The notes under the pieces are model-generated. The model saw nothing but the letters and a program-made list of their open reading frames with translations. It did not search any database and was not told the origin of the DNA. From Bacillus infantis NRRL B-14911 (GTDB taxonomy: Bacteria > Bacillota > Bacilli > Bacillales > Cytobacillaceae), in contig NC_022524.1 of the NCBI RefSeq assembly GCF_000473245.1, positions 4,813,501 through 4,877,500 of the forward strand: DNA of 64,000 nucleotides, read 5' to 3'. Both the position numbers and the translations under genes were made by a program. Shown in pieces: positions 12,963-20,687 of this stretch; position 1 is the stretch's first letter; each line of letters begins with the position of its first letter.

Positions 12963-13017
12963 AAAAAAGACACATTAAACACCCCTGAATCCTGAATTCA
13001 AGGCATTTAATGTGTCT
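12963..13017 (-). promoter_or_regulatory. GlpP-type attenuator leader upstream of the hydrolase gene
   Basis: On the minus strand AGACACATTAAA (arm 13006-13017) and TTTAATGTGTCT (arm 12968-12979) form a perfect 12-base stem, followed by a T-run and GTCTTT. The hairpin lies well upstream of the Shine-Dalgarno, so it acts within the leader rather than at a gene end. The distance from the AAGTTAATA start region (13036-13044) to the hairpin is 27 bases, against 28 in the glpD leader. Confidence 0.8.
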
Positions 13018-13050
13018 CCTCATCTCGTCACGGGTTATTAACTTATCCCT

Positions 13051-13079
13051 AGTGTAAATTCAAATGAAAACGTTGTCAA
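13051..13079 (-). promoter_or_regulatory. Strong SigA promoter of the hydrolase(-glpK) unit
   Basis: Minus strand TTGACA (13074-13079), a 17-base spacer, then TACACT (13051-13056). The likely start falls in AAGTTAATA, six bases past the -10, exactly as at glpD. Confidence 0.85.
13065..13078 (+). promoter_or_regulatory. cre site (CcpA operator) overlapping the -35
   Basis: TGAAAACGTTGTCA matches the Bacillus cre consensus TGWAANCGNTNWCA at every position. It overlaps the -35 of the promoter, so CcpA with HPr-Ser-P should block transcription when preferred sugars are present, as known for glp genes. Confidence 0.85.
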
Positions 13080-13136
13080 CATAATTCGACAATTTTCTGA
13101 ACAATGTTCTATTTTAAAATAAGGAAAAAGGCCCTG

Positions 13137-13670
13137 TCACCATAAATCCCGATTGGAGGTGGTGACGGCAGATGCTCCGTTATTCAAAGCACTTTGTATA
13201 TCCTCTTCGGTACGGATGAGTCCCCCTGCAATCAGCGGAATATCTGTTTTCTCATGAATTTCTTCCATGATGCCCGGGATGATGCCGGGCAGAACCTCGA
13301 TATAATCCGGTTTGACTTTGCGGCTGATCCTGACATTATGCTCCAGTACATGGCTGTCCAGTGCAAACAGTCTTTGAATCGCAATGACATTGTGCTTTTT
13401 CGCCAAAGAAATGACATTAACCCTGGTAGAGACGATGCCGTCCACCTTCACGTTATTGATCAGATATTCAATCCCATACTCGTCCACCTTCAGCCCTTGA
13501 ACGAGATCCGCATGCACAAACACCTTCTTCCCGCTCTGCTTCGCATACTTGACCACACTTTCGATCTGCGACAGGCGCGTCTCCAGAAGAATGATATGCT
13601 CATGATCCCTCTTCAATACATGCTCAAAATCTTTCATATTTCGAATAGCCGGGATTATGCCAGTAAACAA
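13137..13670 (-). CDS. glpP: Glycerol uptake operon antiterminator
   Basis: 177 residues. Close to B. subtilis GlpP over the whole length: 'PAIRNMKDFE', 'VFVHADLVQGLKVDEYGIEY', 'IVSTRVNVISLAKK', 'AIQRLFALDS', 'PDYIEVLPGIIP', 'PLIAGGLIRTEEDIQSALNNGASAVTTSN'. It has a TIM-barrel-like fold. With bound glycerol-3-phosphate it lets RNA polymerase read through leader terminators of glp genes and stabilises glpD mRNA. Only TTG at 13670 can start before the conserved part, since a TAA lies in frame just upstream; the ribosome site (GGATGTG) is weak. Its targets are the leaders at 12963-13017 and 9137-9270, and perhaps 10823-10858. Confidence 0.93.
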   Translation of the reverse strand: MFTGIIPAIRNMKDFEHVLKRDHEHIILLETRLSQIESVVKYAKQSGKKVFVHADLVQGLKVDEYGIEYLINNVKVDGIVSTRVNVISLAKKHNVIAIQRLFALDSHVLEHNVRISRKVKPDYIEVLPGIIPGIMEEIHEKTDIPLIAGGLIRTEEDIQSALNNGASAVTTSNRDLW

Positions 13671-13745
13671 TAGATCACATCCAGTTTATGTTAGTAGAAG
13701 TCTGTTAGGTACATTCTGCGGGTTTGGGCAGGATTTAGCAATAGC

Positions 13746-14453
13746 CTAACACCTGACATATCTCCTCTTAAAGCCAAGCCGTCCTCTATCTACTTCTTTC
13801 TGCAGATTTTCGTATGGATTCAGCAGACTGTTCTTTTTATTTTCCCGCTTCATTTCTACCACACCAACTTCCTGTGCGGTCCCGAGCGCCTTTTCATGCT
13901 GCGGCAAATAGGAAAGCCCGACAGTGTATATGAAGTTGCTCATAGAAGATTTCGTTCTTTCCGGCGCGTCATGGATAGACTTTTTCGCAAGATCAAGCAT
14001 ACTGGAGATCTTCTCTTCCTCAAATTCATGGTCCTTCCGGTTCCCCAGCAGCCAGCAGTAGCAGCTCCAGCCTGCAGACATCTTCAGCTCGTCACCGCTG
14101 GCAATCCATTTGTCTGCAACCTCCTGAGCGATCTCTGACTCTGACAAAGTGACTGCCACTACATAGTCTGAGATCATATAAAAATACGCAGAATCGATCC
14201 AGCGGTCATAATCAGCCTCCATCATACCATTCGGATCTGCAATGATGCCGGCAAAATACATGGCATCATAGTTTCCTGTCGAGTAGAGTTCTTCGGCTAA
14301 TTTCTGATCGATCTTTATTTTCTTCGCCATCGGCTTCATAGCCCCAGTCGCGACTCCAAAGAGAGGCTCATGGGCGCCATTGGACAGGTATATTTTCTTT
14401 GTCCGTTCCTTGCCTAGGGCTTCAAGCTCCTGCATGACTGTTTCGAAATCCAT
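13746..14453 (-). CDS. AlkD-like DNA alkylation repair family protein
   Basis: 235 residues from ATG 14453 (AGGAAG 8 bases upstream); a GTG at 14462 would place the ribosome site too close. The opening 'YLSNGAHEPLFGVATGAMKPMAKKIK' resembles the conserved start of the DNA-alkylation-repair (PF08713) HEAT-like repeat family, and the rest is all-helical with Trp and Tyr (about residues 85-150). AlkD-type members remove N3- and N7-alkylated purines without base flipping. Whether this member is a glycosylase is unproven; some paralogues have lost activity. Neighbours give no further hint. Confidence 0.75.
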   Translation of the reverse strand: MDFETVMQELEALGKERTKKIYLSNGAHEPLFGVATGAMKPMAKKIKIDQKLAEELYSTGNYDAMYFAGIIADPNGMMEADYDRWIDSAYFYMISDYVVAVTLSESEIAQEVADKWIASGDELKMSAGWSCYCWLLGNRKDHEFEEEKISSMLDLAKKSIHDAPERTKSSMSNFIYTVGLSYLPQHEKALGTAQEVGVVEMKRENKKNSLLNPYENLQKEVDRGRLGFKRRYVRC

Positions 14454-14527
14454 CTTCCGCACTTCCTTCCATGAGCTATTTATTTATAGCTCTATTTTAT
14501 CATTCCTGCACAGCTTATAATCCGGGT

Positions 14528-14579
14528 AAAAATAAAATACGAGGCAAAACCTCTCCCTTACTGGCAGGCTTTACCTCGT
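14528..14579 (-). terminator. Terminator downstream of the small membrane protein gene
   Basis: Arms 14566-14579 and 14539-14552 pair over 14 bases (two G-U pairs) on the minus strand, followed by ATTTTATTTTTA. Confidence 0.65.
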
Positions 14580-14662
14580 TCCTATTTATTAAACCTTTGA
14601 CCTTGTTAATCGGGCAGCAGCCTGCATGAACGGCCTTTATCCCGGTTCAATGGAGTTGCTCT

Positions 14663-14938
14663 TCAAATGATGATCATCAGCAGTCCAAAACCGATAATCC
14701 AGATCATCGGAACAGAATTAAAGATGATGGCAAGCCTTTTATTGCGCCCGCGAAGCACCCAGCCCAGAATGGAACACACAATAACAGCCACAGGATACAG
14801 CCCGATGCCTATGACAAACGCACTGTTTCCAAGGGCGATCCCACTGTCAAAACTCATAAATGACAAGCCCCAGATAGGAAACCAGGGAATAAGGCAAATA
14901 ACATAAATGAGCTGGCTGATGATCAGAAATATCTTCAT
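14663..14938 (-). CDS. Small membrane protein, three predicted helices
   Basis: 91 residues from ATG 14938, selected because AAGGGGG stands 6 bases upstream; the longer frame to 14968 has no ribosome site. Three hydrophobic stretches: about residues 3-25, 36-58 and 68-90, with a short basic loop (LRGRNKR) before the last. The second and third segments have small and beta-branched residues typical of helix packing. No motif links it to a known family and no function is proposed. Its own terminator follows at 14528-14579. Confidence 0.7.
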   Translation of the reverse strand: MKIFLIISQLIYVICLIPWFPIWGLSFMSFDSGIALGNSAFVIGIGLYPVAVIVCSILGWVLRGRNKRLAIIFNSVPMIWIIGFGLLMIII

Positions 14939-15308
14939 TATGTTCCCCCTTGCAGCGGCTATGCGCATGTCCGCAGTATGATCTGTGCTATATAAATCAG
15001 CCTATTCCTCGTGAGGATTTCTTAGCACTAAAAACCAGCCATTCCATTCTACTAGCTTAATGGGCATTTGCCTATAATAAAGAAAATTAAAGCCGTACCT
15101 TCTTCAATCCCAAAAAAAGCACAATAAAAAGAGGCTTCCCGATTGTCCAATCAACATTTGGAAAGCCTCTAAGCTTTATAATTTCTTTTAATTGTCATTC
15201 ATAAACCTCTGCAGAAAATCGATTATCTCTCTCATTGTAAGAACGCTGAGATGCCATTCATGAATCGTCTAATTCACAAGCTGGTATGACGCCGCAAATG
15301 AACAGAAT
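14939..15308. other. Intergenic region with one terminator, no clear gene
   Basis: 370 bases between the small membrane protein and yrhF. It holds the terminator at 15126-15170. On the minus strand between 15300 and 15180 two short frames read like protein (VIPACELDDS, then IHEWHLSVLTMREIIDFLQ), but neither has a ribosome site and a stop separates them. They may be a decayed remnant or chance. Confidence 0.4.
15126..15170 (-). terminator. Terminator downstream of yrhF
   Basis: Minus-strand stem AGAGGCTTTCC / GGGAAGCCTCT (15160-15170 with 15130-15140), followed by TTTTTATTG. It lies about 140 bases behind the yrhF stop. Confidence 0.7.
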
Positions 15309-15680
15309 TCAAAGCTGTTTCCCCTGTTTCCCCTCAATCGGCCGGTCAAAGACAAATACAGTCATGGCGATATCTTCTTTAATATTAATATCGGAAAACA
15401 GCCTGATCACTCTGGCGTCCATCAGGTTTTCAAATTTTAATTGGACTTCCGGCTTTTTGTAGATTTCTTTTACAAATCTTGTTCTCGTTTCATGGACCAT
15501 ATCTTCCCCTTGTGCCGAAGTGATCATGAACTTTTCCACATTGGTCAGATTCCCTCTCATTTCACTGACAGCCCAGGAGCCAATGAACTTGGTGGTTATT
15601 TCTTTAGGCCCATTTCCAACGTATTCTTTTCGGATTTCACGGACAAGCATACTGAATTGATGCTCCAGATTCTTTGCCAT
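15309..15680 (-). CDS. yrhF: DUF2294 protein (YrhF-like) next to formate dehydrogenase genes
   Basis: 123 residues, matching the length of B. subtilis YrhF (about 122). The pattern 'FSMLVREIRKEYVGNGPKEIT...WAVSEMRGNLTNVEKFM' followed by 'VHETRTRFVKEIY' is typical of DUF2294. Soluble, mixed alpha/beta, no signal peptide. The biochemical role is unknown; in many Bacillaceae it occurs with FdhF-type formate dehydrogenase, a DUF1641 protein and a formate channel, as here. Start ATG 15680 has GGAGGGAC upstream. A terminator between it and yrhD (15718-15751) indicates a separate transcript. Confidence 0.82.
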   Translation of the reverse strand: MAKNLEHQFSMLVREIRKEYVGNGPKEITTKFIGSWAVSEMRGNLTNVEKFMITSAQGEDMVHETRTRFVKEIYKKPEVQLKFENLMDARVIRLFSDINIKEDIAMTVFVFDRPIEGKQGKQL

Positions 15681-15717
15681 GATCTGTCCCTCCTATTGAT
15701 ACACATAGTTTGTTATA

Positions 15718-15751
15718 AAAAAGGAAACCCATTCATTATAAAATGAATGGG
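15718..15751 (-). terminator. Terminator of the yrhG-yrhE-yrhD operon
   Basis: Perfect 10-base stem CCCATTCATT / AATGAATGGG (15742-15751 with 15728-15737), followed on the minus strand by TTTCCTTTTTTT. Confidence 0.82.
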
Positions 15752-15764
15752 CCAGGATTCAGGC

Positions 15765-16244
15765 TTATTCTTTTAAGCCTTCCCCCATACCTTTTAATAG
15801 ATTGAATCCAAATCCGAGCACACGGTTGATGTCAGGATCTTTTAAGGCCTTCATTAAGTCAAAAATCCCGATTTTGCTATCCTCTTTTAATCCCTGCTCA
15901 GCCTTTTTCATTCCTGCTATCAAGCTTTTTGACAGCTTGGCTGTTGTCTCTGGATCAAGCTGGGTGAGGATGCCTCCTGCTGCCATTGCGTTATTGATCA
16001 TGTTTGTGACAGGCTCGCGTGTGAGCTGGCCGATTGCAGCATGTGCAGCATGCTCTTTTGCTTTCAGAAGGCTTCCGGCAGCATCCAGTATCCCGCTGTC
16101 ATGCAATTCCTGCAAGAGAGCCAATGTCTCAAGCAGGGAATCTTTATTTTCCGCAATCCCGGAGAGAAGATTCTCCAGGGATTGCTGCTTCAATTGTTCT
16201 TCTGTCAGTTCTGTCTTTTGAATGATGCTAATCGGTTTTGCCAT
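15765..16244 (-). CDS. yrhD: DUF1641 protein (YrhD-like), formate dehydrogenase partner
   Basis: 159 residues. Helical, with the DUF1641 pattern: 'NKDSLLETLALLQELHDSGILDAAGSLLKAKEH' and a C-terminal 'LMKALKDPDINRVLGFGFNLLKGMGEGLK'. In B. subtilis yrhD is adjacent to yrhE in the same way, and DUF1641 proteins are generally found beside FdhF-type dehydrogenases. A helper or membrane-peripheral subunit is likely, but no activity is known. ATG 16244 shares a base with the TGA of the dehydrogenase (TGATG) and its AGGAGG lies inside the end of that gene, so the two are translationally coupled. Confidence 0.87.
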   Translation of the reverse strand: MAKPISIIQKTELTEEQLKQQSLENLLSGIAENKDSLLETLALLQELHDSGILDAAGSLLKAKEHAAHAAIGQLTREPVTNMINNAMAAGGILTQLDPETTAKLSKSLIAGMKKAEQGLKEDSKIGIFDLMKALKDPDINRVLGFGFNLLKGMGEGLKE

Positions 16245-19216
16245 CAGGCATTCCTCCTGTCATAGGTACCAGGGAAGACATGTTCGTTGACAGTGCTGAG
16301 CGGTACATAATCACCGCGTTCCCACTTGCGGTAGATTTCAAGACCCATTTGCGGTGTGCGTGTCGCATAGCGGGGATTGTACTTCGGAAGAGGATTCTCT
16401 CCATTCAGCTGGAGGATCTCCATCCGCACCTTCACTTGCTTGTAAGCAGGTGTATGTGTCACAACGTCAACCGCACCGCCAGTCAGGAGGTTGACCGCAC
16501 TTTCATGGCTTGAAGAGTGCATTGGCACATAGACCGTTTTTCCAACAACGCGATCGGTTACAAGGACAGGCAGCTTGATCGCACCATATGGCGAGATCAG
16601 GCGTACTATCGAGCCTTCTTCTACGCCGCGTTCTTTTGCAAGTTCAGGCGATACTTCAACGAACACTTTAGGGAATTTGTAGTTCAGTCCCTCTGATTTA
16701 TGAGTCATGTTTCCTTCATGGAAATGTTCGAGCAGTCGTCCATTATCCAGTGATAGATCGAACTCATCCGGGAATACAGCAGGCGGTACATAGTCAAACA
16801 ATCCGAAGCGTGCTTTTTTATCAGGGAAGTTAAAGCCGTCCTGGAAAAGAAGCGGTGTGTTCGATCCATCCTGAGATCCCCAGTGGAAGCTGTTCCAGCC
16901 TTCAAGAACATCATAGCTGCACTGGCTGAAGAATGGAGTCAGGCTTGCCATTTCGTCAAAAATCTCGCTTGGGTGAGAGTAGTTCCAGTCATAGCCCATC
17001 TTTTTAGCCAGCTGAGTAAGGATCCACCAGTCCGGTTTGCTGTTGCCCATAGGCTCTAATGCTTTGTATAGACGCTGAACGCGGCGTTCAGTATTTGTAA
17101 ATGTCCCATCTTTTTCAAGAGAAGGAGCACCCGGCAGTATCACATCAGCGAATTGGGCTGTTGTTGTCAGGAAGATTTCCTGCACCACAAGGAAGTCCAG
17201 CTTCGCAAGCATTGCCTGTGTATGGTTAGAGTCAGCATCAACCCATGCCATATCCTCACCGGCAACAAACATTGCCTTCAGATTGCCTTTATCCACTTCA
17301 CCGAGCATTTCAATATTATCTAGCCCTGGATTTTCAGGCAGTTCCACGCCCCAGGCTTTCTCGAATTTCTCACGTAATTCTTTATTTGTCACAGACTGAT
17401 AGCCAGGGAAAATATTAGGCATCGTTCCCATATCGGCAGCACCCTGTACGTTATTATGTCCGCGCAATGGATAGGCACCAGCATTCGGACGCATCATGTT
17501 TCCAGTTGCCAGAAGAAGGTTCGCAATGGCAACAGAAGTGTGGGAGCCGGCGATATTCTGTGTTACACCCATTCCCCAGCAGACGACTGTTCCATCTGCG
17601 TCACGGATCATTTCAGCCATTTCTTTTAATGTTGCAACAGAAATGCCTGTAATGCTTTCAGCTTCTTCAAGTGTATAAGACTCGATCATGCTCAAGAACT
17701 CATCATACTGATTCACATGTTCTGTGATGAATTTCGCATCATGCCAGCCTTGGTCAATCATATACTTTGTGACAGCGGAAAGCCATACAAAGTCAGTACC
17801 CTGCTTTGGACGTACAAACAAGTCGGCACGGTCACCCATTTCATGCCTGCGCACATCCACTGTGATCAGTTTCTGGCCATGTAGCTTCTGCGCACGCTTG
17901 ATGCGTGTCGCAAGGACCGGATGTCCTTCTGCCGGAGCACAGCCTACCAGGATGACAAGCCCTGCACCTGCAATATCCTGGATCGTTCCAGAGTCGCCGC
18001 CGATGCCTCCTGTCTGCTGCAGTCCCCATGACGCAGGAGACTGGCAGTAGCGGGAACAGTTGTCGACATTATGTGTGCCGAACACCTGGCGGGCCATCTT
18101 CTGAATCAGGTAGTTTTCTTCATTTGTGATCTTAGATGAAGAAATGAAACCTAATGCATCGCTTCCGTAAGTATCTTTGATTTCTCCGAGGTTTTTGGCC
18201 ACAACAGAAAGAGCTTCATCCCAGCTCGCTTCCACAAACACATCGCCTTTACGGATCAATGGTGAAGTGATACGTTCCTGGGAATTGACAAAGTCCCAGC
18301 CAAACTTGCCTTTTACACAAGTAGAAACGCTGTTGACCGGCGCATTCTCTGATGGTTCAATTTTAAGGATTTCACGGTCTTTTGTCCAAACTTCAAATGA
18401 ACAGCCGACACCGCAGAAAGTACAAACCGTTTTTGTTTTCTCGATCTTTGTTTCACGCATGGCTGCTTCTACTTCTGAAACGGCCATGATTGTTTGATAA
18501 TCCGGCTCAACTGCTTTTACAAGGTCGATCATAGGAGTAAGCAGGTCATCAGACATGCTTGTCATGAAGCCAGCGTTTCCAAGCATTGATTTTTCCATCA
18601 ATGCGTTACAAGGACAAACAGATACACATTGTCCGCAGGAAACACAAGAGGATTCATTGATGCTTTTTCCTCCGTCCCATAATACGCGCGGCTGCCCTGT
18701 TTCCCAATCAATGGTCAGCGTTTCATTTACCTGAAGATCCTGGCATGTTTCCACACAGCGGCCGCACAGAATACATTGGTCAGGGTCATAGCGGTAAAAC
18801 GGATGAGACATATCGACTTCATAGCCCTTAGAACGATGCGGACGCGTCTGGTGCTCAATCCCCATCATTTCTGCTGTGTTATGTACACGGCAGTTGCCAT
18901 TGTTATTGTCACATACAGTGCAGTACAGCAGATGGTTTTCTAAAATACGGTCCATTGCTTCCTCTTGGGCGCCTTTGGCGATTTCAGACGAGGTGGCAAT
19001 GTCCATGCCGTCTTCCACAACTGTAGAGCATGCACGCATCAGATTGCCATTCACTTCACACATACAAGTATCACAGCTCTGTACCGGTCCAAGAACCTCG
19101 GAATAGCATATATGCGGATGTTCGATTTCCTGCTGCATGAGATAATCTAAAATACGAGTTCCTTCTTCAACCTGGTGTGCTGTTCCGTTGATCAGAACAT
19201 TCACTTTTTCCCCCAC
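16244..19216 (-). CDS. yrhE: Formate dehydrogenase alpha subunit-like molybdoenzyme (FdhF/YrhE type)
   Basis: 990 residues. Domains: [2Fe-2S] N-terminal domain (Cys37, 48, 51, 63); His-Cys3 cluster (His95, Cys99, 102, 109); two [4Fe-4S] ferredoxin motifs (from Cys148 and Cys191); molybdopterin domain with its own [4Fe-4S] (Cys265, 268, 272, 300); and a C-terminal MGD-binding domain. The whole is like the NuoG-fused FdhF enzymes of Bacillaceae, cytoplasmic, oxidising formate and passing electrons along the clusters. The metal ligand is Cys391 in 'NCSRYCQSPA', not selenocysteine. The residue after it is Gln392, whereas proven formate dehydrogenases have His there, so true formate activity is not certain. 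Operon yrhG-yrhE-yrhD. Confidence 0.9.
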   Translation of the reverse strand: MGEKVNVLINGTAHQVEEGTRILDYLMQQEIEHPHICYSEVLGPVQSCDTCMCEVNGNLMRACSTVVEDGMDIATSSEIAKGAQEEAMDRILENHLLYCTVCDNNNGNCRVHNTAEMMGIEHQTRPHRSKGYEVDMSHPFYRYDPDQCILCGRCVETCQDLQVNETLTIDWETGQPRVLWDGGKSINESSCVSCGQCVSVCPCNALMEKSMLGNAGFMTSMSDDLLTPMIDLVKAVEPDYQTIMAVSEVEAAMRETKIEKTKTVCTFCGVGCSFEVWTKDREILKIEPSENAPVNSVSTCVKGKFGWDFVNSQERITSPLIRKGDVFVEASWDEALSVVAKNLGEIKDTYGSDALGFISSSKITNEENYLIQKMARQVFGTHNVDNCSRYCQSPASWGLQQTGGIGGDSGTIQDIAGAGLVILVGCAPAEGHPVLATRIKRAQKLHGQKLITVDVRRHEMGDRADLFVRPKQGTDFVWLSAVTKYMIDQGWHDAKFITEHVNQYDEFLSMIESYTLEEAESITGISVATLKEMAEMIRDADGTVVCWGMGVTQNIAGSHTSVAIANLLLATGNMMRPNAGAYPLRGHNNVQGAADMGTMPNIFPGYQSVTNKELREKFEKAWGVELPENPGLDNIEMLGEVDKGNLKAMFVAGEDMAWVDADSNHTQAMLAKLDFLVVQEIFLTTTAQFADVILPGAPSLEKDGTFTNTERRVQRLYKALEPMGNSKPDWWILTQLAKKMGYDWNYSHPSEIFDEMASLTPFFSQCSYDVLEGWNSFHWGSQDGSNTPLLFQDGFNFPDKKARFGLFDYVPPAVFPDEFDLSLDNGRLLEHFHEGNMTHKSEGLNYKFPKVFVEVSPELAKERGVEEGSIVRLISPYGAIKLPVLVTDRVVGKTVYVPMHSSSHESAVNLLTGGAVDVVTHTPAYKQVKVRMEILQLNGENPLPKYNPRYATRTPQMGLEIYRKWERGDYVPLSTVNEHVFPGTYDRRNA

Positions 19217-19269
19217 GGTAAAGCCTCCTTAGTAAAAAAACAAATCTATCCAAAAAACAAGAGTAATTA

Positions 19270-20082
19270 TCAGCTGGCTTTCTTAATACTTGATTTTGCT
19301 CTCATAGATGATTGAAGAGAATCTTTATGAACCATCCAGTAAGCCAATGCTACGAAGACTCCTCCGCCAATGGCATTTCCAATGGCAACCGGTACAAAGT
19401 TTGCAGCATAATCAGCCCATGTGAAGCTCCCTGCAAAGATGGCTGCAGGAATGATAAACATATTGGCTACAACGTGCTGGAAGCCGATGGCAACAAATGC
19501 CATGATCGGGAACCAGATCGCAAGAATCTTACCGCCGATATCATCAGCTCCGAAAGCAAGCCAGATGCCTAAACAAACGAGCCAGTTACAGCCAACAGCG
19601 GATATTAGAGTCGGCCAGAATGCCTGATCTATTTTTGCTCCCGCAACTGCTATAGTTTTAGTCAGGAATGCACCTGTTTCCGTCATTCCAACAACATGTC
19701 CAAAGAAATAAGCTACAAAGATTGAACCAATAAAATTACTAACCAAAACCAGCAGCCAATTCCTGCCCAGCTGCTTAAACGTCGCGCGCTTCGCCATCAC
19801 AGCCAGCGGCAGTGCCATCATATTGCCTGTCAGCAATTCTCCGCCGGCAATAATGATCAGCATCAACCCTACCGGGAACACGGCTCCGCCAATAAGCGAG
19901 CTGAAAGTGCCCCATTCATGCGGCAGGTCAGCAACAACCCGGATATATAATAAGAAACCTAAAGAAATAAAAGCTCCACCTAAAAATCCTAAAATGAGTG
20001 TGTGCGCCGGCCGCATGGTAGCCTTCTTCACCCCAGCTTCAACCGCCATTTCGGCGATCTGCTGTGAACTATGAAATGCCAT
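19270..20082 (-). CDS. yrhG: Formate/nitrite family channel
   Basis: 270 residues from ATG 20082 (GGGGGAAG just upstream); the longer frame to 20199 reads through leader RNA and lacks a ribosome site. Six membrane helices, with the FNT signatures 'GFLGGAFISLGFLLYI', 'GGELLTGNMMALPLAVM' and 'WLVCLGIWLAFGADDIGGKILAIWFPIMAFVAIGFQHVVANMF' (the central His of GFQHVVANM lines the pore). It forms pentameric channels for formate or related small anions. First gene of the formate operon, separated by 54 bases from yrhE. A long leader with an internal terminator hairpin precedes it. Confidence 0.92.
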   Translation of the reverse strand: MAFHSSQQIAEMAVEAGVKKATMRPAHTLILGFLGGAFISLGFLLYIRVVADLPHEWGTFSSLIGGAVFPVGLMLIIIAGGELLTGNMMALPLAVMAKRATFKQLGRNWLLVLVSNFIGSIFVAYFFGHVVGMTETGAFLTKTIAVAGAKIDQAFWPTLISAVGCNWLVCLGIWLAFGADDIGGKILAIWFPIMAFVAIGFQHVVANMFIIPAAIFAGSFTWADYAANFVPVAIGNAIGGGVFVALAYWMVHKDSLQSSMRAKSSIKKAS

Positions 20083-20198
20083 ATTTCTTCCCCCAATTAT
20101 TGTCTTTATGGTCCACAATACATAAGGCATAAGGCTGCCTCTTAGGACCATCTCTCTAGAACCAGCCTGCCGTATTAAAGGGCATATGAACGAGAACA

Positions 20199-20258
20199 CA
20201 AAAAAAGCCCACTATAAAAAGGCCCCATGCATTTGCATGTACCGTTTTACAGTGGGCT
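20199..20258 (-). promoter_or_regulatory. Leader attenuator upstream of the formate operon
   Basis: On the minus strand AGCCCACT (20251-20258) pairs with AGTGGGCT (20206-20213), with further pairing inside (GTAAAACGG with CCTTTTTAT), and TTTTTTTGTG follows. It lies about 120 bases upstream of the yrhG start in the same direction, with no gene before it, so it looks like a conditional terminator. Which signal controls it is unknown; I could not match the upstream RNA to a riboswitch class I know. Confidence 0.7.
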
Positions 20259-20331
20259 GAAAGCTTAGCATTATGTAATACCAGCAAACCTTCCCGCTTC
20301 ATACGAAATGAAAGAACAGGATGTACAGTCA

Positions 20332-20349
20332 ATGTTAATTAACTAACAT
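20332..20349. promoter_or_regulatory. Inverted repeat, possible operator upstream of yrhG
   Basis: ATGTTA-ATTAAC-TAACAT, a clean dyad about 75 bases upstream of the leader hairpin, near where the formate-operon promoter should be. No known regulator site matches with confidence. Confidence 0.4.
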
Positions 20350-20516
20350 CAATGAACGTTTCATCCTCTATAACTTTTTAATTCTATCATAGATTCTTCG
20401 ATTTGCGAATAGTTCTTGAACTTTTTTACAGGGGATACTGTCTATAAAGTATCTTTAAGTAAACGTTGACTCTTTTTGTTCCTCTATTCGTTGTTGTGTT
20501 CCTAATGAGGGCTGAT

Positions 20517-20555
20517 GGTTTCCGCTCCAGACACTTCGCTTTCCGCGGGGCGGAG
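20517..20555. repeat. Partial copy of a dispersed Bacillus repeat
   Basis: The stretch from TTTCCGCTCCAGACACTT to the CGCGGGGCGGAG end matches 45685-45721 with only a few differences. It is the conserved end of a hairpin-forming repeat common in Bacillaceae genomes. Here only this end remains, between the formate leader and dbpA. Confidence 0.7.
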
Positions 20556-20687
20556 TTGAGGGGGCTGGACTCTTATATCTTGTCCAGCAATTTTCAAGTA
20601 TAATGAACCATATCTGATCATGCATACAATACTTCTTAAAGAGAATTCTATCCATATGACGAAAAAACAAAAAAACGGGGTTAAATA

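Noticed and set aside
15180-15300. Short protein-like frames after yrhF
   Set aside because: A stop splits them and no ribosome site is seen; at most a remnant, too short to call.
20260-20440. Known riboswitch (ZTP, THF or Moco class) before yrhG
   Set aside because: The conserved cores of these classes as I know them are not present.
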